This document shows positions 25,445-35,055 of a DNA stretch of 35,249 nt, in pieces. This stretch comes from Alloyangia mangrovi. GTDB lineage: Bacteria > Pseudomonadota > Alphaproteobacteria > Rhodobacterales > Rhodobacteraceae. Numbering within the stretch: position 1 is the first letter of the stretch; every line of letters starts with the position of its first letter. The stretch covers positions 1 to 35,249 of the forward strand of contig NZ_NTHN02000057.1 of NCBI RefSeq assembly GCF_002300555.2, read 5' to 3'. The position numbers and the translations under genes were made by a program. The notes below the pieces were generated by a model. It was not told where the DNA came from and did not search any database. It saw nothing but the letters and a program-made list of their open reading frames with translations.

Positions 25445-27094
25445 TTACCCCCTACTGCCCCGCACCCAGTTGACCACCGCTCGCAGCGGCTGCGTCATGC
25501 GCCAGGACGTGCTTGTACGGAGGGCGGCTATTTCACGTCGCAGCATCTCCTCAACCTGTCCCGCACGGGCTTTCTCTGCATTCAGTTGCTCCTGCACATC
25601 AACGCGCCGCTGATTGGCCCCTGTCAGCCCCTGCTCGCTCTCGGCCAGGAAGCGGGTCACGTCCGCCAGCTCCCGGAACTGGGTCTGCAGCCGCGTGTCG
25701 AGCTGTGTGTTGCGCGCGTCGACGGATACGCGCGCCGCTCTTTCCCGTTCCAGAGTTTGCGAGGCGATCTTTCGTTCGTGTTCCAGCGCTTGAGCAGACA
25801 TTTCTCTCTCTCGATCAAGAGATGCCTCCTTTTCCGCAAGAATGCGCGTCATGTCCGCGAGTTCGCGGTACTGCGTCTTCACGGTGTCCTCGAGGGCGCG
25901 CAGCTGCTCGCTCTTTTGCGCGACCTGTGCCTCCAAGAGAATCTCACGATCACGCAGACTCTGCAGTTCCACCTCGCTCCGCTCTTTCGCAACGAGGAGT
26001 TCGTCGAGCGCTCTACGTGTCTCCTCTGCCTCTAAGCTTCTCTGAGCCAGAGCGCTCTGCTCTTGGGCATGTGTCTCTTCCAGGGCGGCGGCCTGCGCCT
26101 CAAGCTTGCCGTCCCGGCTTGCGAGTTCCTCGGTCAACTCACCGATGCGGGCGCTCATGGCGGAAACTTCGTCGCGCCCCGTTTTCAAAACCTGCGCAAA
26201 GGCCGGTGCCGTAGAATCGAGCTCCGCACGGATGGCATCCAAGCGCTCGAAGTCGCTGCTGTCCTCTCCCTCATCTGCCCATCGTTCGAGGATTGCATAA
26301 GTGTCTCGCACCCAGATCGAAAGCATCGGGTTCTGGAGAACTTTCTGCTCGGCCTCCCGGTGGTGCTGCAGTCCACCGACCAAGAACGCGTCTACCTCTG
26401 AAGCAGCGCCAAGCGAAAATTTAGGCAAACTGAGATCCAGCGTTTTCTGGATTTTCTCGGCCACCCCGACCCAATTTTGCATGAGTTGCCCGAAGCTGGT
26501 GAAGCAACGCACGCGACCACGCGTTCCGCTCTCGGCCTCCAGAACATGTCTTAGCCATATCAAAAGGCCCATACCGATCACCATGCCATCCCGCTTATTG
26601 AGCGACGACGCCACTTCGAGCGGATTGCGATGGGTCAGGATGTAGGCCGGCGTAGCGCCGAACTCTGTGAAGACCTTTTCCCAGAACGGGACCAGGCGGC
26701 ACACACGAGGATCCTTGAGGACAAAAAGAGACGAAGAGCCGAACTCATTGCTCATCTCAGCCAGCGCACGCTCATGGAACTCCGCAGCACGCGGGCTGTC
26801 GAGCCAGCTTTGCGACACCGGAAGCCAGTCGTCCCAACTGGTGGCAGCTGAGGCAAAGAGCTGGGTGTGCAACTGGTAAATCCTGTTGGACTCGAAATAG
26901 CCCTTTTCGTTGTTCCGGTTGGGAACCATCAGCGTTGCAGGCTGATCGCAGCCGAGCAGGCTCAAGACGCCCGCCAGCGCCGAGGTGCCTGATCGGTGCA
27001 TGCCAAGAACCACCACCGCCGTGCGAGGAACGGCAGGGCGCTTTGGTTCGGCCTCAAAAGTTTCAACGCGAGATTGGTTCATATTCTTGCTCAT
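25445..27094 (-). CDS. Sulfotransferase with long coiled-coil tail
   Basis: From the ATG at 27094 it is 549 residues. The PAPS P-loop VVVLGMHRSGTSALAG (about 27-42) starts the sulfotransferase domain. RVCRLVPFWEKVF and ILTHRNPLEVASSL (3'-phosphate side) follow. From about residue 300 to 530 it is a long Glu/Arg/Leu coiled coil with a repeated REREM/ALEHER style. The end, STSWRMTQPLRAVVNWVRG, is a tail common in glycosyltransferase-cluster proteins. An upstream in-frame start (27193) would overlap the neighbouring gene and has no good ribosome site, so 27094 is preferred, although its own site is weak. It probably sulfates the glycan of this cluster. Confidence 0.85.
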   Translation of the reverse strand: MSKNMNQSRVETFEAEPKRPAVPRTAVVVLGMHRSGTSALAGVLSLLGCDQPATLMVPNRNNEKGYFESNRIYQLHTQLFASAATSWDDWLPVSQSWLDSPRAAEFHERALAEMSNEFGSSSLFVLKDPRVCRLVPFWEKVFTEFGATPAYILTHRNPLEVASSLNKRDGMVIGMGLLIWLRHVLEAESGTRGRVRCFTSFGQLMQNWVGVAEKIQKTLDLSLPKFSLGAASEVDAFLVGGLQHHREAEQKVLQNPMLSIWVRDTYAILERWADEGEDSSDFERLDAIRAELDSTAPAFAQVLKTGRDEVSAMSARIGELTEELASRDGKLEAQAAALEETHAQEQSALAQRSLEAEETRRALDELLVAKERSEVELQSLRDREILLEAQVAQKSEQLRALEDTVKTQYRELADMTRILAEKEASLDREREMSAQALEHERKIASQTLERERAARVSVDARNTQLDTRLQTQFRELADVTRFLAESEQGLTGANQRRVDVQEQLNAEKARAGQVEEMLRREIAALRTSTSWRMTQPLRAVVNWVRGSRG

Positions 27095-27140
27095 CGGAAT
27101 AAACGTGGTTCCTATCTCTGAAGCCTGAGACGGCTCAAAG

Positions 27141-27929
27141 TTATGCTGTTTCCGGGGCGAATTGCGGCAGGGTGTACCAATTAGACAGATCAAGGCCCGT
27201 CAGTTCTTCGGTCTTGCGCAGATCAGGCTCGAAACGTGCCTGCAAGAGTTCCAGCTCCGAGGGTTCAAATCTGGGTCTATTGATCATCGACGAGCTACGA
27301 ATGGTCAGGACATCCCCCTCCCAGACCAAGGGGAATCCGGCATTGACCTGATCAGAGGTTATGTTCGGGGCCTTGGATATGCCCAGGAAATCTGTGGCTT
27401 TCCCTACAAATGTGGCCGGGTCCCGCTCAAGGTCGTCGAATTTGAGAAACAGAAAATTTTCCCGTGGGTAGATCTCGAGCCACCGCGAGATGGCGTTCGC
27501 ATAAAGGCTGGTATGCAGCGGAGATAGCTCAACGCCGAAATCCAGAGTGTCGCTCAACCGCGCATCCGGAGCGTAACGATCCCGCCGCCAGTTGTGGATG
27601 AAGAAAGAAACCGCCTTTGCAACCGGTTGGCGCAGACAGACGATAAAGCGCGGGGTCCCTTCCACGAAGCTGTGCAGCTTGTCCCGGGCACCTTGCCATT
27701 GAAGGTAGGTTGTCGAACCCTCCGCCCGCCAAGGCTGATCGCTTGCCGCCCCAAAGAACTCGCGGCAGTAATCTTCGTAGTCCGCCTTTGTCAGCTCGCG
27801 CTTGCGCGAGAAGAACATCGTTTCCTTGGGATCTGAGAAGAACACTTTCGGGTGATCGGCGAGCACCTTTGCAAGATAGGTTGTCCCGGCCTTCTGGGCT
27901 CCGAGAATAAAGAGATTGGGAGCCATCAT
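27141..27929 (-). CDS. Sulfotransferase
   Basis: From the ATG at 27929 (AGGAG 10 bases upstream) the product is 262 residues. The 5'-PAPS loop is FILGAQKAGTTYL (7-19), and the 3'-phosphate motif LRQPVAKAVSFF follows; late FLKFDDLERDP is also typical. Of the three sulfotransferases here it is the most normal in length. It lies 46 bases upstream of the coiled-coil sulfotransferase, same strand. A longer frame from 27971 is possible but adds an unlikely Cys-rich start. Confidence 0.87.
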   Translation of the reverse strand: MMAPNLFILGAQKAGTTYLAKVLADHPKVFFSDPKETMFFSRKRELTKADYEDYCREFFGAASDQPWRAEGSTTYLQWQGARDKLHSFVEGTPRFIVCLRQPVAKAVSFFIHNWRRDRYAPDARLSDTLDFGVELSPLHTSLYANAISRWLEIYPRENFLFLKFDDLERDPATFVGKATDFLGISKAPNITSDQVNAGFPLVWEGDVLTIRSSSMINRPRFEPSELELLQARFEPDLRKTEELTGLDLSNWYTLPQFAPETA

Positions 27930-28033
27930 GTGTTTACTTCTCCTGCAGCAGTGCGGGACTTTTCCGTCCATCGTCTAGGGAACGATGGTTAAACAAATCT
28001 CCGCGAGCGGACCAGCCTTTTGGCACAGCTACG

Positions 28034-28963
28034 TCACGAGCGTTGCAAAAGCTCCCAGAGTTGGGCGATCCCCTCGTTCAGCCCAACCCGGGGCTGCCAG
28101 CCGGTCGCCCTGCGCAGGCGGGTGGTATCCAGAAAGATGGCCGCAACGTCGAAGCCTCGAGCCGGCTTGAGCTGAAGATCAAGCTGCGTCCCTGTTACCT
28201 GCCGAATGGCAGCGTAAATATCCTTGATGGAATGTCCCTCTCCGGAGCCCAGGTTATAAGGCCCCGAAGCCAGTTCCGGCGTCTCTATGACGGCGAGAAC
28301 CGCCGCTACAACATCGTCTATGTGAATGTAGTCCCGCACCACCGAGCCATCGCCCCAGACTTCGGGCGCAATGCCGCTTCGTATCTGGGCAAGATAATGT
28401 GCGATGACCCCGACAGCCGTCCCCCGCAGCTGGAAAGGCCCATAGGGGTTTCCGATCCGAAGGCTCACACCGGTCAAGCCGGCCTGTGTGGCCACCAGAT
28501 GCAGGTAGCCTTCAATGGCAAGCTTGGAGGTGCCATATGCCGACAAGGCATTTCCGGCAGCCTCTTCGGACACCGGCAGCGCCTTCGGCTCACCGTAGAC
28601 CGTCCCACCAGACGACGAGAAGAGGATGCGTTTTACACCGGCCCGGCTGGCCGCTTCGAAGAGAGCAACCGAAGGAGCGATGTTTTCAGCCGCATCCTTG
28701 GCCATATCTGCCATGGAGGATGCAGGTGTCGTCGTGCAGGCGAGATGGATGAGCGTCTCAGACCCAGAAATTGCTTCCTCAAGCCCATCCAGTTTCGGGA
28801 AACTGAAAGGGCGGGTCTCTATCCCGGCCAGAAACTCCGATGTGCCCGCAAGCCGTTGCGGCAAATCCAGAACGCAGACTTCACGCCCACTCTTCCGCAG
28901 GCCCTGCGCCAGCGCCGTCCCGAGAAAGCCGGCACCTCCGACGATTACGCAGCGCTCCGTCAT
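28034..28963 (-). CDS. NAD-dependent epimerase/dehydratase
   Basis: A 309-residue extended short-chain dehydrogenase. The Rossmann motif is VGGAGFLG (8-15), the catalytic Ser group SSSGGTVYG (116-124) and Tyr143-x3-Lys147 (YGTSK). The SLRIGNPYGP and YIHIDDV segments are those of UDP-hexose 4-epimerases. It probably makes or alters a UDP-sugar for the polymer; galactose versus glucuronate cannot be told. Its start overlaps the stop of the big glycosyltransferase gene (ATGA), so the two are coupled. Confidence 0.88.
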   Translation of the reverse strand: MTERCVIVGGAGFLGTALAQGLRKSGREVCVLDLPQRLAGTSEFLAGIETRPFSFPKLDGLEEAISGSETLIHLACTTTPASSMADMAKDAAENIAPSVALFEAASRAGVKRILFSSSGGTVYGEPKALPVSEEAAGNALSAYGTSKLAIEGYLHLVATQAGLTGVSLRIGNPYGPFQLRGTAVGVIAHYLAQIRSGIAPEVWGDGSVVRDYIHIDDVVAAVLAVIETPELASGPYNLGSGEGHSIKDIYAAIRQVTGTQLDLQLKPARGFDVAAIFLDTTRLRRATGWQPRVGLNEGIAQLWELLQRS

Positions 28964-31900
28964 TGCCCTTCACCGGTCTTCGTGTAGCTCAGCACGGGAA
29001 GCCAGTCATAGTGGCTGACACAACTTGCGTAGCGCTTGGCGCGCGCCTCACCAAACCCCAGAGCGCCTAGCCGTCCGTCAAAGTCAGAATCCGCGAGGCT
29101 GCCCGCAATCAAGAGCGTACCGCCCGGAGCCAGAATCCGCGATGCTTCTCTCAGGATCCGGTCGTCGGCACTCGCCTCTCCGCCCAGAACATCGTTGAGC
29201 ATCACAAGCTGCAACCTCTGGTCCGCAAAATCGCTCTGCCCCTTTGCCGCAAGCTCCTGTCCCAGTTCATCGGAGCTGCAGATGCGCCCTTGGAACTGCT
29301 CACGCCAGAACGGTTCGATCGCCGGCGGGACATTCACGCCCAATGCCGGCAGGCGGCGATAGAGCAAGATCGATTCCGCAAGAACCCGATGCACGGCCCT
29401 GGCGCGCCTGTCGGCCCCGCAATGCGGGCAACTCGCAGCGCCATCCAGGTCGACGAACCGCTCGCTCTGCTGGCCGCAGGCGTTGCAGTGATGCAGCTTG
29501 TGGCGGGCGATCGCGTCGAGGGCAGCCAGATCCTCGATCATCGGAGGATGCAGCGCGCCCATATGCTCGTCGATGCGATGGAACAATCCCGGCCGGGTCT
29601 TGTTGAAAAGTGAAAGCATTCCAGGTACTTCGCCCAGACCCCACCCGCAGCTCTCGACATAATAGGAAAACTCGACATCAGTTGAGTTGTGCGGCACGTC
29701 GTCGGAGAAACCGCCGATCTCATCAATCATCTTGCGCCGCAGCACGAAGAAGCCGCCTTGAACATGGCTGAAGCTGCGATCCGGGTTTTCCAGCGCGAAA
29801 CCGCGGTTCCTGAACTTATCCCACAGCGCCTGCGCCTTCGGATAATCCCGTCCGAAAAGGTAGGACGGCGAATAACACAGCGTCCCTCCCTGGCCGACCT
29901 CGGGATGGGTGTTCATATAGGTGACAAAGGACTTCTCCCACCCGTACTGGGTGGTCATGCCTTCCTTGCCGCAGACATAGATAGCGTAGTCGGACTGCCC
30001 GTGGGACAGGCAGATGTTCGTACCCGGGCCCACCATCGCGTTCTCTCGGTTGAGCACGACCGTGAGGTTGTCATGCTCTCCATACAGCTCGATCAGATGT
30101 GCGAGCGCCGGAGCGTCGCTGCCGTTGTCGCAGATGATCAGATGGAAGGGCAGTTCCGTGTATTTGTAGAGCCGCCGGATCACCTCCGACGTTTGCGGCA
30201 GGTTGTTCCAACTGACGATCATGAGATCGATGGTCTCACCGGCCCAAACGCGCACCAGGTTTTCGACGAGGTGCTCCGTGTTGTAGCTGTTCCGGATGCG
30301 TTCGGAGGCGGTCTCGATCATCGCCGCCACCGCCGGGTCGGGCAAAGCGTAATAGCTTCGGATCCGGGCAGCAATCGCTTCCGGTGTCGCCGCGCACACG
30401 AGCCCGGTAATGCCGTCCTCGACCAGATCTGGAATGCCAGACAGATCGGTCGTCAACACCGGAAGGCCTGCTGCCATCGCTTCCATCAAGACGGTGGGAA
30501 TGCCGTCCATATCCCCATCCGAGGCACGCACCGAGGGGCATGCGAACAGATCGCTTTCCCGATAGAGCGCGAGCATTGCCTCTCGGCCCTTAACCGGACC
30601 GCAGAGAGCGACGTTGGTGATGCCCTCCTCGGCGATCGCAGTCCGGTATTCCTCCTCCAGTTCACCATAGCCGTAGAGTTCGATGCGAACGTTGTCCTGT
30701 TCGAGCAATTTTCCGGCCCGAATTAGGTGAATCAGCCCCTTTTTCTCGGTGAACCGGTGTATCGCCACGATCCGACGGAACGGGCGAGTCTCGCGCCCGG
30801 CCCGCTGACCCTCTTCATAAAGCCTGTGGTCGCACCCGTTCGGGTTGATCATCATCTTGCGCTCGGGCACCCCGCGGGAGGTAAGGTAGCGGCGGTGGAA
30901 GCGCGAAGGGACGAAGACCTTCTTGCACCATTTCGAACGCCCGACCTCGCCGATCCGATTGGCCGCATCGTTGCGGTAACGGAAGATATCCTGCGCATGC
31001 GCGATGAACGTGAAGGGCACCTCTGCCTTCTCGCACGCTGGCCAGACCATGTCGGTGACGGTTGGGTACACGAAATGCGAATGAACGATGGTGCGCCCGG
31101 TTTCGACGAGGCGACGAGCCAGGTCGTCCGGCCCCGCAACGCGCTCCCATTCGATCTCGAAGTCGGGCTTGAAATCCGGATGGGGTGACTGACGGCAGAA
31201 GACGCGCACGTCAAAGCCCTGCTCCTTCAGGAGGCGGAGCTCGTTGAGCACGAAGGTTTCGGAGGGAACGGGAAAATGCCAGCTGAAGTAGGCGATCTTC
31301 ATCTCGGATCGAGGCTGTGCCGTCAGCTCTGCGCGCGCAGGCAGGGTGACCTGCCGCGCTTCCGGGGTTTTGGCCAGCCCGTCATAGGCACGCCGCATCT
31401 GCTCGACGTAGGCGGTCCGATCAAATTTCGCGACAGCTTCCTTCTGAGCCCGCGTCCCGATCTCGCGCAAACGGTCCCGATCGGCTGCAAGGAGCTTGAT
31501 TGCCGCGGCGACCCCCTCCGTGTCGCCCAATGGCACCACGAAGCCAGTCTCTCGGTGCGAGACGAATTCGGGCGGGGCCCCATGATCGTAGACGATCACG
31601 GGACGCCCCGCTGCCATCCCTTCCAAGACCGTCCGGCCAAAGGACTCGCGGAAACTCGACAGGCTCAGCACCACGTCGATTTCCGCCACCGCCTCGGCGG
31701 GCGTTTCCCTGTATCCCAAGATTTTCAGGCTCCGCGGCAGTTCTCCCGCGGCGACTTTCCGGGATATCTCCGCGGTATGCTGGTTTTCCGGTCCGATCAG
31801 GTTGAAGGTAATGTCCGGATGAGTTTCCTGCAGAATTTGCGCCACGCGAGCAAAGTCCCCAATTCCCTTCTTGGGAATATTGGAACTGATCATCCCGACC

Positions 31901-32832
31901 CGCAAAGCACCGAGGTCGCGGGGCATTGCTAGGTGCTGCAGCTGCTCGAAATCGACAGTGTTGTAGACCAAAGCAGCCTCTCGGCCCGGCCCAGAAAAGC
32001 TCTCAAGCGTGGCCTTCGAGTTTGCGATCAACCGATCGCAGGATGCCCAGACCTTGCCGATAATTTCCTCGGCGGGTTCGCCGATCATTTTCAGCAGAGC
32101 ATCATCATGGCGGATCAACTCACGCACATGCACGATACCGCGCACACCCATACGCTGCGCCGCGACCAAGGGCTCGCGCAACACGATCGTGTTGACATGC
32201 ACGACCTGCACGCCTTCGTCCGCGATGATCCTCGCGAACTTGGCCACCACGGCATCATCGACGGCCACACCTTCGCGCCACCAGCCATAGGGCAGAACAT
32301 AGGTGGCAAAGGATTTTTCACGCAGGGTTTCGAAGTACGCGCTGTTCCCCGCGGCCGGCACCGTGACCACCACGTTGAAATCGAGGGCATTCAAGCCATC
32401 GATCATATCCAGCAGGCTGCGCTCACCACCAAAGAGGTTCTCTCCTGCGACGTGGCTGCAGAGCAGGACCACGGGGCGCCCCCGACGCTTGCCGACGTCG
32501 CCGGCGACACGTCCCAGAGTGCGCGCAGTCGCTGCCGGCGCGAGGCCCTCCCAAGACACGTCGAATGCCTGCCTGCCCTCGTTACGACCGTAGCGGATGT
32601 AATGAAGAAGCGGATTATAGTTCTGCCGCGCGACATCTCCGTAGGTTCGCAGATACTGCGCGGTATCAAAGTTGGGCCCCGGACTGCGCTTCAGCCTAGC
32701 GCCAAGCCAGAGGAAATGTTCCAACGGATCCATTCCCAGCATGCCAACATCGGAATTTTGCTCAAGATACCAACTCGGATCGAACAGGCCAGATTCGATT
32801 ATCTCCTTACGTTCCAAGTCCTTAGAAGACAT
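28960..32832 (-). CDS. 1290-aa multidomain glycosyltransferase (two GT4, one GT2, zinc ribbon and methyltransferase-like end)
   Basis: Residues 1-100 hold the FDPSWYLEQNSDV...PLEHFLWLG and PLLHYIRYGRNEGR repeats typical of glycan-cluster glycosyltransferases. A first GT4 domain (about 120-490) has Glu396-x7-Glu404 (ESFGRTVLE). A second GT4 (about 510-865) has Asp776-x7-Glu784 (DGIPTVLME). A GT2 domain (about 868-1090) has IVSWNNLP and CDNGSD. A zinc ribbon (Cys1116, 1119, 1135, 1138) and a methyltransferase-like segment (about 1205-1290, ILAPGGTLLIAGS) close it. One polypeptide could thus add three sugars in order; the acceptor is unknown. The second GT4 has Asp in place of the first Glu. Confidence 0.88.
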   Translation of the reverse strand: MSSKDLERKEIIESGLFDPSWYLEQNSDVGMLGMDPLEHFLWLGARLKRSPGPNFDTAQYLRTYGDVARQNYNPLLHYIRYGRNEGRQAFDVSWEGLAPAATARTLGRVAGDVGKRRGRPVVLLCSHVAGENLFGGERSLLDMIDGLNALDFNVVVTVPAAGNSAYFETLREKSFATYVLPYGWWREGVAVDDAVVAKFARIIADEGVQVVHVNTIVLREPLVAAQRMGVRGIVHVRELIRHDDALLKMIGEPAEEIIGKVWASCDRLIANSKATLESFSGPGREAALVYNTVDFEQLQHLAMPRDLGALRVGMISSNIPKKGIGDFARVAQILQETHPDITFNLIGPENQHTAEISRKVAAGELPRSLKILGYRETPAEAVAEIDVVLSLSSFRESFGRTVLEGMAAGRPVIVYDHGAPPEFVSHRETGFVVPLGDTEGVAAAIKLLAADRDRLREIGTRAQKEAVAKFDRTAYVEQMRRAYDGLAKTPEARQVTLPARAELTAQPRSEMKIAYFSWHFPVPSETFVLNELRLLKEQGFDVRVFCRQSPHPDFKPDFEIEWERVAGPDDLARRLVETGRTIVHSHFVYPTVTDMVWPACEKAEVPFTFIAHAQDIFRYRNDAANRIGEVGRSKWCKKVFVPSRFHRRYLTSRGVPERKMMINPNGCDHRLYEEGQRAGRETRPFRRIVAIHRFTEKKGLIHLIRAGKLLEQDNVRIELYGYGELEEEYRTAIAEEGITNVALCGPVKGREAMLALYRESDLFACPSVRASDGDMDGIPTVLMEAMAAGLPVLTTDLSGIPDLVEDGITGLVCAATPEAIAARIRSYYALPDPAVAAMIETASERIRNSYNTEHLVENLVRVWAGETIDLMIVSWNNLPQTSEVIRRLYKYTELPFHLIICDNGSDAPALAHLIELYGEHDNLTVVLNRENAMVGPGTNICLSHGQSDYAIYVCGKEGMTTQYGWEKSFVTYMNTHPEVGQGGTLCYSPSYLFGRDYPKAQALWDKFRNRGFALENPDRSFSHVQGGFFVLRRKMIDEIGGFSDDVPHNSTDVEFSYYVESCGWGLGEVPGMLSLFNKTRPGLFHRIDEHMGALHPPMIEDLAALDAIARHKLHHCNACGQQSERFVDLDGAASCPHCGADRRARAVHRVLAESILLYRRLPALGVNVPPAIEPFWREQFQGRICSSDELGQELAAKGQSDFADQRLQLVMLNDVLGGEASADDRILREASRILAPGGTLLIAGSLADSDFDGRLGALGFGEARAKRYASCVSHYDWLPVLSYTKTGEGQ

Positions 32833-32987
32833 TCTTCGCCTCTTCTTGTATCCCCGGCATCACTTTCGGAGCAGCACCAGTAAACCTACATCTTGCTTAG
32901 TTGATCTAGCCTAGATGGTCCATCACGGAAGCCGCAAAAACGTCCATATCACGGACCCTTCGCCCCGGATGCTAACCGCTTCCTCAC

Positions 32988-33986
32988 TTAGAGGCAGAGA
33001 CCTAGGGCGCGGCAGCCTTCCTGCCCAGCGACCTTCTCGAGATTTTCGACAACCACTTGCTGATGCCTGGCGACATCCTCCTCCGAGTATGGCGAGCAGC
33101 GCGGGATTTTCGGGACTATCAGCCTCTCCGCCTCCGCATACCCGATCCCGGCATTCTTGAGGAAACAGGCGTTTGACACGGCGTAGTGATCCGAGATCTT
33201 CGCCTGCAATACCGCGTCCAGAACCAAGTTTTCCCCGCTTCGCGGCAGGACGACCCCTGCCTTCTTCATCGAGATCATGATCGGGCCAGGCTCAACCTTG
33301 TTTTTCGCGGCGAGCCTCTGAACGGCCAGAACCGTTAGATCATCAAATGTGGGATTGGCCGCTTTCTTGACCAGAAGCTGAACGGAGGGCCACCCCAGAA
33401 GCTGTCGAAAGTCCGCTACCAAATCCCCGTCAGGGAAATGGTCTCGCGAAAAAATTCTCACTGAAAATCTGGCATCAGGGAGGGCCCGCCGCCACGCACT
33501 GAGGATACGATCCCAATTGGCGAAATCTCGCTTGAGTGCTGACTCGACCCAATCCGAAAAGCTCAGATGGCTCCCCCATTGCTGCCACCCGCTGTAAATG
33601 AGTTCGACTTGGGAACGAACATACAAGACGATGTGAACTCGCCCGAAGTCCCCAAGAGGGGCCAGAGCGGTGGCATAGGATTCAACATTCCGGATCTCGC
33701 AAAAACCTTCGGAACTCAGGACATAGCGCTTCGACGGATCGGCCCAATCAAGCAGGGAAAGCCTATCCCGGACCCAACTTTCCGCACCCGTTTGACGCAG
33801 CCTAGGAAGCAAGTTGGAGTGGGATTTTGCTTTTGCCAAATCGTCTCCCAACTCGTCATCGAGATACCGGATACCATGCTTAGCCAAGCCGTGGCGGCCA
33901 AAAAAGAGGTATCCCTGCAGGGCACTGCTGCCGCACTTCTGCCCGCCGATATGCAAGACAACTTCAGCTCCGGAATCAATCATCAT
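32988..33986 (-). CDS. Sulfotransferase-like protein
   Basis: A 332-residue protein. VVLHIGGQKCGSSALQGYL (about 9-27) is a PAPS-type P-loop with Cys where Ala/Ser is usual. VHIVLYVRSQVELIYSGW fits the 3'-phosphate motif. The ATG at 33986 is chosen because it overlaps the stop of the AlgJ-like gene (ATGA), with GAGG 5 bases before it. The tight coupling suggests acetylation- and sulfation-type decoration together. Function is by family only. Confidence 0.75.
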   Translation of the reverse strand: MMIDSGAEVVLHIGGQKCGSSALQGYLFFGRHGLAKHGIRYLDDELGDDLAKAKSHSNLLPRLRQTGAESWVRDRLSLLDWADPSKRYVLSSEGFCEIRNVESYATALAPLGDFGRVHIVLYVRSQVELIYSGWQQWGSHLSFSDWVESALKRDFANWDRILSAWRRALPDARFSVRIFSRDHFPDGDLVADFRQLLGWPSVQLLVKKAANPTFDDLTVLAVQRLAAKNKVEPGPIMISMKKAGVVLPRSGENLVLDAVLQAKISDHYAVSNACFLKNAGIGYAEAERLIVPKIPRCSPYSEEDVARHQQVVVENLEKVAGQEGCRALGLCL

Positions 33987-34931
33987 AGCAGCCTCTGCCG
34001 ATGGACAAACTCTTGCCAAAGCTCCGAAAACTCGGCATCCGGCGTCATTTCCCTGCCGAGGACGATGGGGTAGCTCAGGAAATGCGGGCGCTTGCTGTCC
34101 GCACTACAGCGCGAGAGATACCGTTCCGCCAAGCCACAGAATACATGATCCGGCCGAAAGGCGGACACCATTTCATAGTGAAAGAACCGCGTCCGGCAAA
34201 AAAATCACTTTCCGGTAGAAGACGGCCAACATGGGCAGCATCTGCCTGAAAAATGAATCGCCATATATCAGCAGCGTTTTGTCCGAGATCGCTTGCGGTG
34301 AGGAGACCAGAACACATATCCCGTCATTCCCACCCTTCAGGCCATTTGCAGCCATGGAGAAAGGAACCGCACGACCTTTCACTACAGAACATGTCTCGGT
34401 CTTTTCAGGTGTAAATTTCCTTCCCAAATCGCCGGAAAAATTTGGCTTGTCGGAAATTAGCTCAGCTATCTTATCGATGCCCTCGCTTACGTGGTCAGGG
34501 AATATATCCATCAGCAACTGCTGAACAATATAGAGATTGCCCCAAGCTGCGTAATGCGTATCCGTTCTGGAAAAAGCGTCAGAATTCTCACGAAGTTTCT
34601 CAACCGGGTATTTCACCATCCCGGCAGCAGGAGATTTACCTACTTCGCTCGCGTAGCAACGCTGGTACAGGGACTCAAAACGGTCTTCTATTCCCGTTTC
34701 AGACGACAGGGCAAAGCACTTCTCTGGAAAAATAACGGTACGAAACAGGAGATCATGTTCAGCGCAATAGGATGCACGAGACTCGAGATTTTCTCGAAAC
34801 GTTTGCGCAGAGCCCAACTCCGGATCACTTTTTCCAGTGAAGTAAGAAAAGACGCCGTGGTTGCCTCCAGCCAAGAACAGGAACCCGTCACGCCCCACAT
34901 GCACCTCGTCGGTTGCTCCCTGCTGCCCCAT
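33983..34931 (-). CDS. AlgJ/AlgX-like SGNH acetyltransferase-type protein, frameshifted at a 7-base run
   Basis: The product starts MGQQGATDEVHVGRDGFLFL, with GAGG 7 bases before the ATG. SGNH motifs are visible: Asp124-x-His126 in RTDTHYAAWG and the GDS nucleophile Ser226 in LIYGDSFF. The given frame stops after LPDAVLSL because of a T7 run (plus-strand A7 at 34198-34204). Deleting one base continues FCRTRFFHYEMVSAFRPDHV and on to a stop at 33983, a normal AlgX/AlgJ ending, about 315 residues. The restored stop overlaps the sulfotransferase start, strong support for the repair. AlgJ/AlgX acetylate alginate in the periplasm. No signal peptide is seen here, so it may act in the cytoplasm or be non-classical. 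Confidence 0.78.
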
Positions 34932-35055
34932 TTCGCTACCTCATTTTCTAGGGAAGCCCCACTGCGGCATCCTGTACTTCTTGAGCGGCGCGAGCTCACC
35001 CGCCGAGCAAAGCTGAAATGCTCCTGCTTGCCGCGCCGCCAATGATCGCCTTGTT

